Below, piece by piece: positions 28,565-37,856 of a stretch of 64,000 bases of DNA. This DNA is from Prosthecobacter dejongeii (lineage in GTDB: Bacteria > Verrucomicrobiota > Verrucomicrobiia > Verrucomicrobiales > Verrucomicrobiaceae): assembly GCF_014203045.1 (NCBI RefSeq), contig NZ_JACHIF010000005.1, positions 186,001 through 250,000 of the forward strand, given 5' to 3'. A program made the translations under genes and the position numbers. A model generated the notes under the pieces. It was not told the DNA's origin and did no database searches. It saw only the letters and a list, made by a program, of their open reading frames with translations. Within the stretch, counting starts at the first letter, position 1. Each line of letters opens with the position of its first letter.

Positions 28565-29161
28565 TTAGACCCAGCCCATGGCGCTCATGCGACCGTGGAT
28601 GGCTTCCTTGGATTCGAGGAGTTCGGCGATGGGGTCCCACTTGCCGCTGGTCAGAGCTTCATGAGCGGTGGTGGGGATCTTCACGCTGAACGTGTCATCA
28701 CCGAAGACGACGCGATTGTTTTCCACATCCACGGTGACTTCGATGGCGGGGTTGACTTCCACGGCAGCGGCCAGTTTGGCGATGTCTTCAGCGGAGGCAA
28801 TCACGCAGGGGATGCCGAGGGTGGTGCAGTTGCCAAAAAAGATTTCGGCAAAGCTCTGGGCGATGACGGCCCTGAAGCCAAAACGATAGAGGGCCTGGGG
28901 GGCGTGCTCGCGGGAGCTGCCACAGCCGAAGTTCGTGCCGGAAAGCAGGATGGAGGCCCCTTTGAAGCGCGGGTCATCCAGGGGATGGCCGGTAGGTTTG
29001 CCGTCTTTATCGAAACGCACGTCGTAAAAAGCGAACTCACCCAGACCGTCAAAGGTGACGCACTTCATGAAGCGGGCAGGGATGATGCGGTCCGTATCAA
29101 TATCGGAACCTGGGACGTGGACGGCAGTGCCGGAAACTTGGGTGATCTTTGCAAGAGCCAT
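28565..29161 (-). CDS. leuD: 3-isopropylmalate dehydratase small subunit
   Basis: 198 residues from the ATG at 29161, which starts MALAKITQVSGTAV; the frame is open further up but lacks homology-like sequence. GSDIDTDRIIPARFMK is the swivelling-domain signature. GTNFGCGSSREHAPQAL is the loop that reaches the LeuC active site, and FGFRAVIAQSFAEIFFGNCTTLGIP is fully typical. With LeuC it isomerises 2- to 3-isopropylmalate in leucine synthesis. leuC is not adjacent, which is unusual compared with the common leuCD operon. The membrane protein upstream on this strand is not related. Confidence 0.93.
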   Translation of the reverse strand: MALAKITQVSGTAVHVPGSDIDTDRIIPARFMKCVTFDGLGEFAFYDVRFDKDGKPTGHPLDDPRFKGASILLSGTNFGCGSSREHAPQALYRFGFRAVIAQSFAEIFFGNCTTLGIPCVIASAEDIAKLAAAVEVNPAIEVTVDVENNRVVFGDDTFSVKIPTTAHEALTSGKWDPIAELLESKEAIHGRMSAMGWV

Positions 29162-29198
29162 GGTGGAAAGGGAATGTATAGCAGGGAAGTGCCGCCGC

Positions 29199-29804
29199 TC
29201 AAGCCCCAACCCGCGCGCGGTGAAAGACGCAGCCGATCCCGGCCCCAAAGCCCAGCCCGTAGAAGAGACCCCAGGAAAGTTTCCCCATCAGCGCGGCCTG
29301 GGCGCGGTCCTTTTTGGTCAGATCTGCCAGATTATCTGGGCTGAGCCAGACATCATACATGGCCCAGTCACCAGCAAAGTAGCCTGCGGAATGGAGGCCA
29401 AACAAGGTCACGGCTGCTAAGAGCCAGCCCCGTGTGGAGCCCAAGATTTTCATGACGACATAGGTGAAGATGATGCTGCCTGCCGCTGCTCCCAGCCACT
29501 CCCCTGTGCGATTTTTAAACGCAAACCAAGCGATGCACCAGACGATGGCATAGAGGAAAAAGGCGGGCAAAAAAGCCTGATAAAATCGTCCGATGCTGCC
29601 TGCCAGCCGACCCAGTAACAGGCCGGAAAAACCTAAAAAGACCCCAGCAATAGCCGCATACATGGCCACTTCACCGCCGAAAGGAGCAAAGAACCTTCCG
29701 GCAAAAGCCCAGATGGAAAAAGCCGCTAGGCTGACCAGAGCGAAGCCGAGGGCCCCATGAAGGAGATCTTGCCAAAGAGGACGGGGTGAGGGTGTGGACA
29801 TCAT
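29199..29804 (-). CDS. Multi-pass membrane protein, unknown function
   Basis: 201 residues with about six hydrophobic helices: ALGFALVSLAAFSIWAFAG, MYAAIAGVFLGFSGLLLG, AFLPAFFLYAIVWCIAWFAF, AAAGSIIFTYVVMKILG, GWLLAAVTLFGLHSAGYF and LSWGLFYGLGFGAGIGCVF. Glycine-rich packing motifs are common. No family is recognised. The gene ends 37 bases before leuD. Either of the two Met codons at the start would serve. Confidence 0.7.
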   Translation of the reverse strand: MMSTPSPRPLWQDLLHGALGFALVSLAAFSIWAFAGRFFAPFGGEVAMYAAIAGVFLGFSGLLLGRLAGSIGRFYQAFLPAFFLYAIVWCIAWFAFKNRTGEWLGAAAGSIIFTYVVMKILGSTRGWLLAAVTLFGLHSAGYFAGDWAMYDVWLSPDNLADLTKKDRAQAALMGKLSWGLFYGLGFGAGIGCVFHRARVGA

Positions 29805-29906
29805 GAGTTCAACGTTCGGAAGGCTGCTGATCTTGGAGGCGGCTCAGCAGATGTCTCGGATCGTTTTTGGAAAATCTGCCGCGTACCGAAAACCATACGC
29901 GCAGAT

Positions 29907-30146
29907 GTGGACATGACCGCGATGAAAGAGTGTATGAAAGACACGACTTTGACTCCAGTTCTAGCTGGCTCCGTGCTAGCTTTCACCTTGGTGATGGCGG
30001 CTATCGGTGCCAGCGATGCCGCTACCCCTTTCCCTGAAACCGTGGCCACCAAGCCGATCGGTAAGGACAAAGAAAAACCCATGATCGCCGTGGCTAAGAA
30101 TGAGGAGAGTTCACGTTATCTCCAGCGGGTGGCCCAGACCCGTTAG
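29907..30146 (+). CDS. Small exported protein, unknown function
   Basis: Up to 79 residues. Several ATGs are possible (29907, 29922, 29934). The version starting near 29934 reads MKDTTLTPVLAGSVLAFTLVMAAIGASDA, a plausible signal peptide, then a Lys/Glu-rich tail with AVAKNEESSRYLQRVAQTR. No family is recognised. The frame is short and could be chance, but the signal-like N-terminus and the fit between divergent genes support it. fumC starts 56 bases on. Confidence 0.45.
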   Translation: MDMTAMKECMKDTTLTPVLAGSVLAFTLVMAAIGASDAATPFPETVATKPIGKDKEKPMIAVAKNEESSRYLQRVAQTR

Positions 30147-30202
30147 TTTATATTCCTTCTTTTCGTCTTTTTGTATCGCGGCAGATCTGCCAGCATTCAC
30201 CC

Positions 30203-31624
30203 ATGACGATCCGCGTGGAAAAAGACAGCATGGGGGAAATGCCAGTGCCAGCGGATGCGCTGTATGGGGCCTCCACTCAGAGAGCAGTGCTCAATTTTCC
30301 AGTCAGCGGCCACCCCGTGCCGTTTCCCATCATTCACGCTTACGGCATCATCAAGGGAGTTGCCGCCCAGGTGCATCATCGGTTAGGCCTTCTAGCGAAG
30401 GAAAAGGCTGACCTCATTGAGCAGGCAGCACAGGAGGTCGCCGAAGGTAAGTTGGACGCTCATTTTGTTCTGGATATTTATCAGACCGGTTCGGGCACCA
30501 GCACGAACATGAATGTCAATGAGGTGATCGCCAATCGTGCCTGCCAATTAGCGGGGAAGCCCATCGGGGCCAAGGACCCGGTGCATCCGAATGATGATGT
30601 CAACATGGGTCAGTCCTCGAATGACACTTTTCCCACGGCCTTGCACATCGCTGCCGCGCGAGAAATGAATGAACGTTTGCTGCCTTCTCTGCGAGGGCTT
30701 CAGGCCAGTCTTGCCCAGAAAGGCGAGGCTTTTTGGGACGTGCTCAAAATTGGACGCACGCACCTGATGGACGCTACCCCCGTTCGGTTAGGCCAGGAGT
30801 TTAAGGGGTATGCGCGGCAGGTGGAACTGGGGGGAGAGCGTGTGCAAAGAGCCATTCAGGCGCTGGCAGAAATACCCCTGGGCGGCACGGCCGTGGGCAC
30901 GGGTTTAAATCGGCATCCTGATTTTCCTGCTTTGGCGATTGCCGAGATCTCACGGCGCATAGGCCTGCCTTTTAGCCAGGCTCGAGACCCCTTTGAAAGC
31001 CAAGCGGCGCGGGATGCGCTGGTGGAGGTGAGCGGCCTACTCAAAACGCTGGCGACCAGTCTTTTTAAAATGGCCAATGATCTGCGGTGGCTGAGTTCTG
31101 GGCCCCAATGTGCCATCGGTGAAATCATCCTGCCCGCCACGCAGCCAGGCAGCAGCATCATGCCGGGCAAGGTGAATCCCGTGATGTCTGAAAGCCTGAT
31201 GCAGGTGTGTGCGCGTGTTTTTGGCAATGATGCGACGGTCACCTGGTGTGCGGCTCAGGGAAACTTTGAGCTGAATGTGATGATGCCTGCCCTCGGGGCG
31301 GCTGTGCTGGAAAGCATCGCCCTGCTCTCTAGGGCTACCGCCTTATTGAATGAACGTTGCGTGCAGGGCATTGAGGCGAATAAAGCGCGGTGTCGGGATT
31401 TCATCGAGCGTAGCTTAGCTCTGGTGACGGGATTGAATGCGAAAATTGGTTATGATCGAGCGGCTGTGATTGCCAAGGAAAGTGCCCGCACCGGGGTGCC
31501 AGTGCGGCAAATATGTCAGCAGCAGCTCCAGGCCCTGGGCCTCACCCAAAAAGAGTTAGACGAAGCTCTAGACCCCGCCCGCATGTGCGGGCCAGATGCG
31601 TCTCTCCTTGGCGCGAGCTCCTGA
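30203..31624 (+). CDS. fumC: Fumarate hydratase class II
   Basis: 473 residues, as expected. Reversible hydration of fumarate to malate in the TCA cycle, iron-independent. Signature regions of the fumarase/aspartase superfamily are clear: YGASTQRAVLNFP, QTGSGTSTNMNVNEVIANRA, HPNDDVNMGQSSNDTFPTA, KIGRTHLMDATPVRLGQEF, and the mobile loop GSSIMPGKVNPVMSE with the catalytic Ser. ALVTGLNAKIGYDRAA ends the core. It is homotetrameric in known cases. The start has no Shine-Dalgarno motif (CATTCACCC before ATG). It is followed by the large hybrid kinase with no functional link evident. Confidence 0.97.
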   Translation: MTIRVEKDSMGEMPVPADALYGASTQRAVLNFPVSGHPVPFPIIHAYGIIKGVAAQVHHRLGLLAKEKADLIEQAAQEVAEGKLDAHFVLDIYQTGSGTSTNMNVNEVIANRACQLAGKPIGAKDPVHPNDDVNMGQSSNDTFPTALHIAAAREMNERLLPSLRGLQASLAQKGEAFWDVLKIGRTHLMDATPVRLGQEFKGYARQVELGGERVQRAIQALAEIPLGGTAVGTGLNRHPDFPALAIAEISRRIGLPFSQARDPFESQAARDALVEVSGLLKTLATSLFKMANDLRWLSSGPQCAIGEIILPATQPGSSIMPGKVNPVMSESLMQVCARVFGNDATVTWCAAQGNFELNVMMPALGAAVLESIALLSRATALLNERCVQGIEANKARCRDFIERSLALVTGLNAKIGYDRAAVIAKESARTGVPVRQICQQQLQALGLTQKELDEALDPARMCGPDASLLGASS

Positions 31625-31742
31625 AATATCGGCTTATTTCCCCCATCCTTCTCCATGGCAAAAGTTCAACTTCACGTTATGATGCTTCTGCTGTGCCGAC
31701 TGCCTTTGCATCAGAGGTCGCCACTCCACTCATTTTGAACTC

Positions 31743-34700
31743 ATGGAGGCTTCTCATCTCACGGCGTCAATTTCCCCTCATTCATTCAGCGTGGGTGAGC
31801 ATGAAGATCATGTGACGCGGATTCTGGAAAGCATCACGGATGGGTTTTATGGGTTTGATCCCCAGTGGCGTTTTACCTTTGTGAATGAAGCGGCGAAGCG
31901 CATCCTTTCGGCTTACATCGAGTCACCCGATGCTTTGTTAGGCCACAGTTACTGGGAGATGTTTCCTTCCGCTCATGGGACCATTATTGAGACGGAATTT
32001 CTCCGGGCTGTTCGGGAAGGGGTCTCGGTGGAGTTCGAGGTCTTTTACACGCCCTGGGAAAGGTGGTTTTCTGTGCGTGGCTTTCCCATCCGTGGAGGTG
32101 GGCTTTCTGTTTATTTCCGAGATGTCACGGAGGACAAAGCCGTGGCTGCGGCTCTGCAGGCCAGTGAAGAGCGTTACCGCTCATTGTTTGCCTCCATCAA
32201 TGATGGTTTCTGTGTGTTAGAAATGATTTGGAATGAGGATGGCCGGGCGGTGGACTACCGTTTTGTCGAAACCAATCTGGCTTTTGAAAAACACACGGGT
32301 CTGAAGGATGCGCATGGTAAAACCATCAAGGAAATGAATCCCTTGCATGAGGAGCACTGGTTTCAGATTTATGGCCGAGTGGCAAAGGAACGGGAACCGG
32401 TGAACTTCACGGAGGGGTCTGAGTCACTGGGGCGCTGGTTTGAGGTGTATGCCTTTCCCATTGGCTGCCCAGAGCAGTCGCAGGTGGCGGTGAAGTTTAC
32501 GGACATTACGGAGCGTCTGGTGGCGGAAAGAGAAATGACGCGGCTGAGTCAAGAAAGCCGGGCTCGATTGGCAGAACTCGAGACCTTGTTGGAGGTCTTG
32601 CCGGTTGGCATCGCCATCGCGAATGATCCTCAATGCAGCCATATACGCCTCAATGCTGCTTTCTCAAAACTGCTCGAAGTGCCGCATGGTGGCAACGCTT
32701 CCAAAACAGCTCCTGAGGGGCAGATTCCCCAACATTTCCGCGTGTTCAATGACGATGGAGTGGAAGTGCCAGCGGAGCAATTGCCCATGCAGTTGGCTGC
32801 GCGTGACGGCAAGGAGATCCGTGATTGTGAACTGAATCTCGTTTTTTCAGATGGGCGTAAGGTGCGCTTACTGGAATATGTCTCGCCCCTCTTTAATGAG
32901 CGGGGAGAGAGCTGTGGCAGTGTCGGGGCTTTTCTGGATATCACGGAAAGAAGACATGCCGAACAGAGGCAAAAGTTCCTTGTTTCTTTGGATGATGCGG
33001 TACGGCCTTTGAGCAATGCGGAAGACATCGTGGCCATCTCCGCGCGTTTGTTAGGCCAGCATCTCCGGGTGGACCGCTGTGCTTACGCAGACATTGAGGC
33101 CGATGAAGATACGATGAATATCCTCGGGGATTATACCTGTGGGGTGGGGAGTATCATTGGTCGTTATACCTTCACCCAGTTTGGATCGCATGTCCTCGCC
33201 CTCATGCGGGCGAATGAGGCCTACGTCGTGGAGGACATCTTCACGCACGAGCCAGCCCCGGAAGGCACTCAATCTTATGAAAATGGGCAGATCCGCGCTG
33301 TGATCTGCGTGCCACTGCACAAAGATGGCAAACTGGTGGCCTCCATGGCCGTGCACATGAATGGGCCACGCCGCTGGACAGCGGAGGAAGTCTCACTCAC
33401 TCAACATGTGGCCAACCGCTGCTGGGAAGCCCTGGAACGTGCCCGCGTGACCCGAGATCTGAAGGAAAGTGAATCCCGGTTTCGTCAAATTGCCGATCTC
33501 ATGCCCCAGGTCGTCTGGATGGCGCGGCCCGATGGGCATGTGGAATATTTCAATCAACGCTGGTATGACTTCACTGGGCGTCCGCAGCGTGAAGCAGGAG
33601 ATGCAGGCTGGCTCTCCGTCCTGCACCCGGAGGATGCTCCACGCTGTTCGGAGGTCTGGTATCACTCCGTACGCACTGGGGCACCCTATGAAATACGTTA
33701 CCGTTGGTATGAGCCTGCGACGCAGAATTATCGCTGGTTTTTAGGGCGTGCTGTAGCTCTGCGGGATGAGCGGGGTGAAATCGTGCGCTGGTATGGCACC
33801 TCCACCGATATCCACGATGTGGTCAAAGCCGAAGAGGCCGCCCGCCAAGCCCGGGCTGAGGCCGAGCGTGCCAGCCGTGCTAAGGATGAATTTTTAGCGG
33901 CTCTCTCTCACGAGCTGAGAACGCCGCTGACGCCTGTTTTGATGGCTGTGGAAGATCTGTGTGAAGACCCTGCACTCCCAGGCACCGTGCGTGAAACGCT
34001 GCGCATGATGCAGCGCAACGTCAGCCTCGAAGCCAGGTTGATCGACGATCTTCTCGATCTTACCCGAATCACCCACGGTAAAATGGTGCTGCGGCTCCAG
34101 GAGGGCGATGCGCATGCTTTGTTAGGCCACGCTCTCGAGATCGCGCGTGATGAAGCTCAGGCCAAAGGGCTGGTGATCACACTGGCCCTGGATGCCACAC
34201 TGACTCAGATCCGTTGTGACGCTGCTCGCATCCAGCAAGTGTTTTGGAATCTGCTCAAGAATGCCGTGAAGTTCACGCCCACCAAAGGTTCCATCGCTAT
34301 TCGTTCTTATGATGAAGAGGACAGTCTAGTTTTAGAGATTGTCGATTCCGGGATAGGGATTCCTGCGGATAAACTTGAGCGTATCTTCCGCCCTTTTGAA
34401 CAGGCGGGTCTCACCAATGATCATCGCTTTGGTGGAATGGGCTTGGGGCTGTCTATCTCCAAGGCCATCGTGGACATGCATGAAGGCAGCATTGTGGCAG
34501 AGAGTGAAGGCGCAGACCAGGGAGCCCTCTTCCGCGTGCGCCTTCCGGCCACTCGTGGGAATGAGATCCCTTCCCCAGGCGATGAATCTGAGGGCGGGGA
34601 TTCCACGGCTAAACCCGACCCTACATCGGCCTCTTCTTTACGCCTGCTGATCGTGGAGGATCATGAGCCGACATTGGCGGTGCTGAGTCGTTTGCTCAAA

Positions 34701-34991
34701 CGTGCAGGTTATCAGGTCATCAGCGCCACATGCATCGCCCAGGCTGAAGTATTGGCCGCTAACCAAAAGTTAGATTTTGTGGTCAGCGACATCGGCCTGC
34801 CTGATGGCACCGGCATTGAGTTGATGCGTAGCCTCAAGGCTCAGTATGGGCTGCGTGGCATCGCCCTCACAGGTTATGGCATGGAAGAAGATCAGCGACA
34901 AGCCTACGACGCAGGTTTTGTAGCCCACCTGACGAAGCCCGTGGAGTTCGCCCAACTGCGCCGCCTGCTGGCTGAAATGGCGGCTGTTTGA
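31743..34991 (+). CDS. Hybrid sensor histidine kinase: PAS-PAS-PAS-GAF-PAS-HisKA-HATPase-receiver
   Basis: 1082 residues without membrane helices or signal, hence cytoplasmic. Domains in order: PAS about 20-130 (ESITDGFYGFDPQWRFTFVN), PAS 140-260, PAS 275-400 (ending FLDITERRHAEQ), GAF 405-560 (ISARLLGQHLRVDRCAYAD), PAS 570-700 (FRQIADLMPQVVWMARPDG), HisKA with phospho-acceptor His in LAALSHELRTPLTPV, ATPase with FWNLLKNAVKFTP, VDSGIGIP and GMGLGLSISKAIV, and a receiver 955-1080 with phospho-Asp in FVVSDIGLPDGTG and a conserved Lys in HLTKPVE. The output must pass to an unlinked phosphotransfer or regulator protein, since none follows. The sensed signal is unknown; the GAF-PAS mix could hold a ligand or chromophore. 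Confidence 0.92.
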   Translation: MEASHLTASISPHSFSVGEHEDHVTRILESITDGFYGFDPQWRFTFVNEAAKRILSAYIESPDALLGHSYWEMFPSAHGTIIETEFLRAVREGVSVEFEVFYTPWERWFSVRGFPIRGGGLSVYFRDVTEDKAVAAALQASEERYRSLFASINDGFCVLEMIWNEDGRAVDYRFVETNLAFEKHTGLKDAHGKTIKEMNPLHEEHWFQIYGRVAKEREPVNFTEGSESLGRWFEVYAFPIGCPEQSQVAVKFTDITERLVAEREMTRLSQESRARLAELETLLEVLPVGIAIANDPQCSHIRLNAAFSKLLEVPHGGNASKTAPEGQIPQHFRVFNDDGVEVPAEQLPMQLAARDGKEIRDCELNLVFSDGRKVRLLEYVSPLFNERGESCGSVGAFLDITERRHAEQRQKFLVSLDDAVRPLSNAEDIVAISARLLGQHLRVDRCAYADIEADEDTMNILGDYTCGVGSIIGRYTFTQFGSHVLALMRANEAYVVEDIFTHEPAPEGTQSYENGQIRAVICVPLHKDGKLVASMAVHMNGPRRWTAEEVSLTQHVANRCWEALERARVTRDLKESESRFRQIADLMPQVVWMARPDGHVEYFNQRWYDFTGRPQREAGDAGWLSVLHPEDAPRCSEVWYHSVRTGAPYEIRYRWYEPATQNYRWFLGRAVALRDERGEIVRWYGTSTDIHDVVKAEEAARQARAEAERASRAKDEFLAALSHELRTPLTPVLMAVEDLCEDPALPGTVRETLRMMQRNVSLEARLIDDLLDLTRITHGKMVLRLQEGDAHALLGHALEIARDEAQAKGLVITLALDATLTQIRCDAARIQQVFWNLLKNAVKFTPTKGSIAIRSYDEEDSLVLEIVDSGIGIPADKLERIFRPFEQAGLTNDHRFGGMGLGLSISKAIVDMHEGSIVAESEGADQGALFRVRLPATRGNEIPSPGDESEGGDSTAKPDPTSASSLRLLIVEDHEPTLAVLSRLLKRAGYQVISATCIAQAEVLAANQKLDFVVSDIGLPDGTGIELMRSLKAQYGLRGIALTGYGMEEDQRQAYDAGFVAHLTKPVEFAQLRRLLAEMAAV

Positions 34992-35208
34992 GCAGTTCCT
35001 AGAGTCATCCCAGGGACACCAGGCAAGGTGGGTGCCTTCTTAGGCATGGAACACGCTTGAAGTTCGGTTCATGTTCGCCAGCCAGTGTGCTGATGGCCGC
35101 GCATGCATTCTCCTGCTTCTGACCACGTTCCCAAAAACTTCAACGTCACTCCCATTACTTAGCGGCCTTGAGTCTAACCTCAGGGAAAGGTCTTGGCATT
35201 TGAGGAGA

Positions 35209-35622
35209 ATGCTGGACATTTTGGGCATGAAGTCATCCAACATCGGGTTGTGGATCGCAGGGGCAGTGATGGCCTGGTGTGGCTGGATCGCCCTGGACAT
35301 GGCGACCCCTCTGAGCTCGCAGGGGCGGAACTACTCCACCTTACCGGAAGTGAAAAATGCCACCGTGCCGGTGCTAGTGGAATTTTATGCGGACTGGTGC
35401 GGTCCCTGCCGCAGCGTGGGCCCGGTGGTCGAAGAACTTTCACGCGAAGTTTCTGACCGGGCGAAGGTGGTGCGCTTGGATGTGGATTTGCAGAGTGAGC
35501 TGGCGGCCAGTCACGGCATCCGCAGCATCCCCACATTCATATCTTTCAAGGAGGGGCGCGAGGTGGCCCGTGAGTCTGGGGCCATTTCCAAAGCTAAAAT
35601 GCTCCAGATGCTGGGGCTGTGA
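35209..35622 (+). CDS. Membrane-anchored thioredoxin-like protein
   Basis: 137 residues from the ATG at 35209, which is preceded directly by GAGGAGA; ATG at 35227 is another choice. An N-terminal helix (NIGLWIAGAVMAWCGWIAL) anchors the domain outside the inner membrane or acts as a signal. The thioredoxin core has VLVEFYADWCGPCRSVGPVVEEL with the WCGPC active site, then VRLDVDLQSELAASHGIRSIPTFISFKEGRE with the cis-Pro in SIPTF. The CGPC pair suggests a reducing or disulfide-exchange role, perhaps supplying the exported peroxiredoxin, but this is inference. The frame is open well upstream (to 35071), though that part is not protein-like. Confidence 0.85.
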   Translation: MLDILGMKSSNIGLWIAGAVMAWCGWIALDMATPLSSQGRNYSTLPEVKNATVPVLVEFYADWCGPCRSVGPVVEELSREVSDRAKVVRLDVDLQSELAASHGIRSIPTFISFKEGREVARESGAISKAKMLQMLGL

Positions 35623-35629
35623 GAGGCTA

Positions 35630-36064
35630 TCACTCAGCGCCCGACAAGTCTTTGATGACTGTGATGAGCGGCGCAAAGGTGCCTGCCCAGCATAGAGCGG
35701 TGTGAATCACCAGCAGGCTTGTGCAGATCAATGAAACCCAGACTGAGGCACGGATGCTTTTGAGTTTCCAGGGAAGGATGAGGCTTACTCCAATGAGTAG
35801 GATGACTGAAGCAGGGGCCGCGAAACCATCTCCGGCACGGCTCCATGCGATCAAGCTTTTGGTTAGGTCGGGGAGTTTATTTTTGTCTCCCAGCATGTTT
35901 TCAAAGATGATTTCAAACTGGTAAATGGAGGTGCAGGCGCGGAAGCTGATGTAGCCAAGAAAGAGGACTAGGAGAGTCCACATGAGCTTGATCACGTGGC
36001 GCAAATCCTTTATTTCCTGCCGCAGAGCGGCGACTTCGGATTCAGCAGGGAGGGGTTCACTCAT
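35630..36064 (-). CDS. Small membrane protein with coiled-coil start, unknown function
   Basis: 144 residues. An N-terminal short coiled coil (EVAALRQEIKDLRHVIK) leads to three hydrophobic helices (LMWTLLVLFLGYISFRA, APASVILLIGVSLILPW, VSLICTSLLVIHTALCW). No family is recognised. The start is preceded by GAGGTGAGGT, one of the few Shine-Dalgarno-like leaders in this window. It is convergent with the thioredoxin gene, ending 8 bases beyond it. Confidence 0.65.
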   Translation of the reverse strand: MSEPLPAESEVAALRQEIKDLRHVIKLMWTLLVLFLGYISFRACTSIYQFEIIFENMLGDKNKLPDLTKSLIAWSRAGDGFAAPASVILLIGVSLILPWKLKSIRASVWVSLICTSLLVIHTALCWAGTFAPLITVIKDLSGAE

Positions 36065-36091
36065 ACCTCACCTCTGGCCGAAGTCTGAATC

Positions 36092-37534
36092 TCAGGCCAG
36101 CAGTTCTGGAACAATTTTGCAGTCTTCGACTCCAGTAAGGCGGAAGTCGAGACCTGCATACTTGAAGGTAAACTTGGAGTGGTCGAAACCGAGGGCGCGC
36201 AGGAGCGTGGCGTGCAGTTCATGCACGTGAACGGGTTTCTCTACTGCGGCAAAGCCGAACTCGTCCGTCGCACCATGGGTATAACCACCTTTGACACCGC
36301 CGCCAGCAAGCCAGTTGGTAAAGCCGTAGTGGTTGTGGTCGCGACCGCGCTGTTTGCCTGCATTGGAACCCGGTGTGGGGAGCTCGACGGCAGGCGTGCG
36401 GCCAAATTCACCACCCCAGATCATGAGGGTATCGTCGAAAAGACCGCGCTGCTTCATGTCTGCCATGAAAGCGGCGATGGCACCGTCCACATCCTTGGCG
36501 AGACGGGCGTGGTCGAGAATTTCATCATGGCTATCCCAGGGCTGGCCCGCCCCAGTCCAGAGCTGGATGAAACGGACGCCGCGCTCGAGGAGACGGCGGG
36601 CGATGAGGGTCTGGCGACCAAAGTCGTTTTCGCCATAGGCTTTGCGGATGTGCTCAGGCTCCTTGCTGATGTCGAAGGCATCCGTCGCCTCCATCTGCAT
36701 GCGATAGGCGAGTTCGTAGCTCTGGATGCGGGCATCGAGCTGCTGATCTTTGTCACGCTGGATGAGGTGATTGTGATTCATCTCATAGAGCAGGTCTAGC
36801 TGGCGACGCTGCTGCTTCATATCCAGCGAGGTGTTTTTGATGAACTCGACCAGCTTGTCCACATCTGTGTTCTCGGTGTTGATGTAGGTGCCCTGGTAGA
36901 TGCTGGGGAGGAAGGCGGACTGCCAGTTCTTTGTCCGGCGCGTGGGCATGCCCTTGGGGCACATGGAGATGTAGCCCGGCAGGTTTTCGTTTTCAGAGCC
37001 CAGCCCATAAGTCACCCAAGAGCCGAAGCTGGGGCGGTGGAGGCGGCCATCGCCAGTGTTCATGAGACCTAGGGAGGGTTCATGGTTAGGCACATCGGCC
37101 TGCATGGAGCGGATGACGCAGAGGTCATCGGCAAACTGGGCGGTGCGGGAAAAAATTTCACTCACTTCCAGGCCACACTGGCCATACTTTTGAAATTTGA
37201 AGGGGGACTTCAGGCCGGCCCCAGTGGGACGCTCGGTCTTGAGAGACATGTTCGGCAGGGCCTTGCCGTCATACTTATCCAGCATGGGCTTAGGATCGAA
37301 CGTATCCACCTGTGAAGGGCCACCATTCATGAAGAAATGGATGACCCGCTTCGCTGTCGGCTCAAAGTGGGGCTGACGGACGCCGAAGGGGTTGGTGGCA
37401 TTCAAAGCGGCCTGGGCCTTGCCTGCACCCATGATATCTCCTAGGGCCATGGAGCCCAAGCCCATGCCGAGACGGCTGAGGAGCTGTCTGCGGGTAAGGA
37501 AGTGATGTTCGAGGTTGGGGGCGTGGTGGGACAT
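36092..37534 (-). CDS. DUF1501 protein with Tat signal, partner of the DUF1549/DUF1553 gene
   Basis: 480 residues. The N-terminus has the twin-arginine motif LTRRQLLSRLGMG and an alanine-rich export region. Conserved family segments: [76 protein letters not shown] and RDHNHYGFTNWLAGGGVKGGYTHGATDEFG. The last two hold His/Asp residues suitable for metal. DUF1501 normally follows a DUF1549/DUF1553 gene; here about 590 bases carrying a toxin-antitoxin module separate the two. Reaction unknown; the fold is described as sulfatase-like. The leader (AATTTTCCC before ATG) has no Shine-Dalgarno motif. Confidence 0.9.
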   Translation of the reverse strand: MSHHAPNLEHHFLTRRQLLSRLGMGLGSMALGDIMGAGKAQAALNATNPFGVRQPHFEPTAKRVIHFFMNGGPSQVDTFDPKPMLDKYDGKALPNMSLKTERPTGAGLKSPFKFQKYGQCGLEVSEIFSRTAQFADDLCVIRSMQADVPNHEPSLGLMNTGDGRLHRPSFGSWVTYGLGSENENLPGYISMCPKGMPTRRTKNWQSAFLPSIYQGTYINTENTDVDKLVEFIKNTSLDMKQQRRQLDLLYEMNHNHLIQRDKDQQLDARIQSYELAYRMQMEATDAFDISKEPEHIRKAYGENDFGRQTLIARRLLERGVRFIQLWTGAGQPWDSHDEILDHARLAKDVDGAIAAFMADMKQRGLFDDTLMIWGGEFGRTPAVELPTPGSNAGKQRGRDHNHYGFTNWLAGGGVKGGYTHGATDEFGFAAVEKPVHVHELHATLLRALGFDHSKFTFKYAGLDFRLTGVEDCKIVPELLA

Positions 37535-37541
37535 GGGAAAA

Positions 37542-37856
37542 TTAAATTTGGGGCCAAGAACGGTTCAGACCGTGGGAAGGGTGGCGTTTGTTGTGGCGCA
37601 CGGCGACGACTCGGATCAGAGATTCTGAATCGGTCACTTCATAAATTAAATGAAAAGGAAAACGTTTCATATTGGCGCGCCTAAACCGAGAACGGAGAGA
37701 AAGGGGATGATAGAAAAAGGGCGACTTTGATAAAGTGGCTACAATGAGATCAAGCTGGCGGCGGAAGTCTTTCGATAGGGCTGGATCAATTTCGCCTTAA
37801 TATTTTTGTGCATCAAGCAAGTCACGGACTGCCAAAGGGTGAAAATCAACGTTCAT
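37542..37856 (-). pseudogene. RelE/ParE-family toxin gene with an in-frame premature stop
   Basis: The ATG at 37856 overlaps the antitoxin stop (ATGA). The frame reads MNVDFHPLAVRDLLDAQKY and then TAA at 37799-37797. The same frame then continues with GEIDPALSKDFRRQLDLI, FYHPLSLRSRFRRANMKRF, PFHLIYEVTDSESLIRVVAV and RHNKRHPSHGL to a TAA at 37544-37542, about 104 codons in all. This is a clear ParE-type toxin (the Y-E-I-x-P-x-L-x-x-D-F start, the R-R-x-x-x-x-F-P-x-x-x-x-Y strand and the HxxRxP end). One codon change at position 20 disables it unless there is readthrough or a sequencing error. Restart at the internal ATG at codon 72 would give only the last third. Confidence 0.85.

Noticed and set aside
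28166..29344. 392-codon plus-strand frame across gcvH and leuD
   Set aside because: Both strands' conserved genes explain the region; the frame is a by-product of high G+C.
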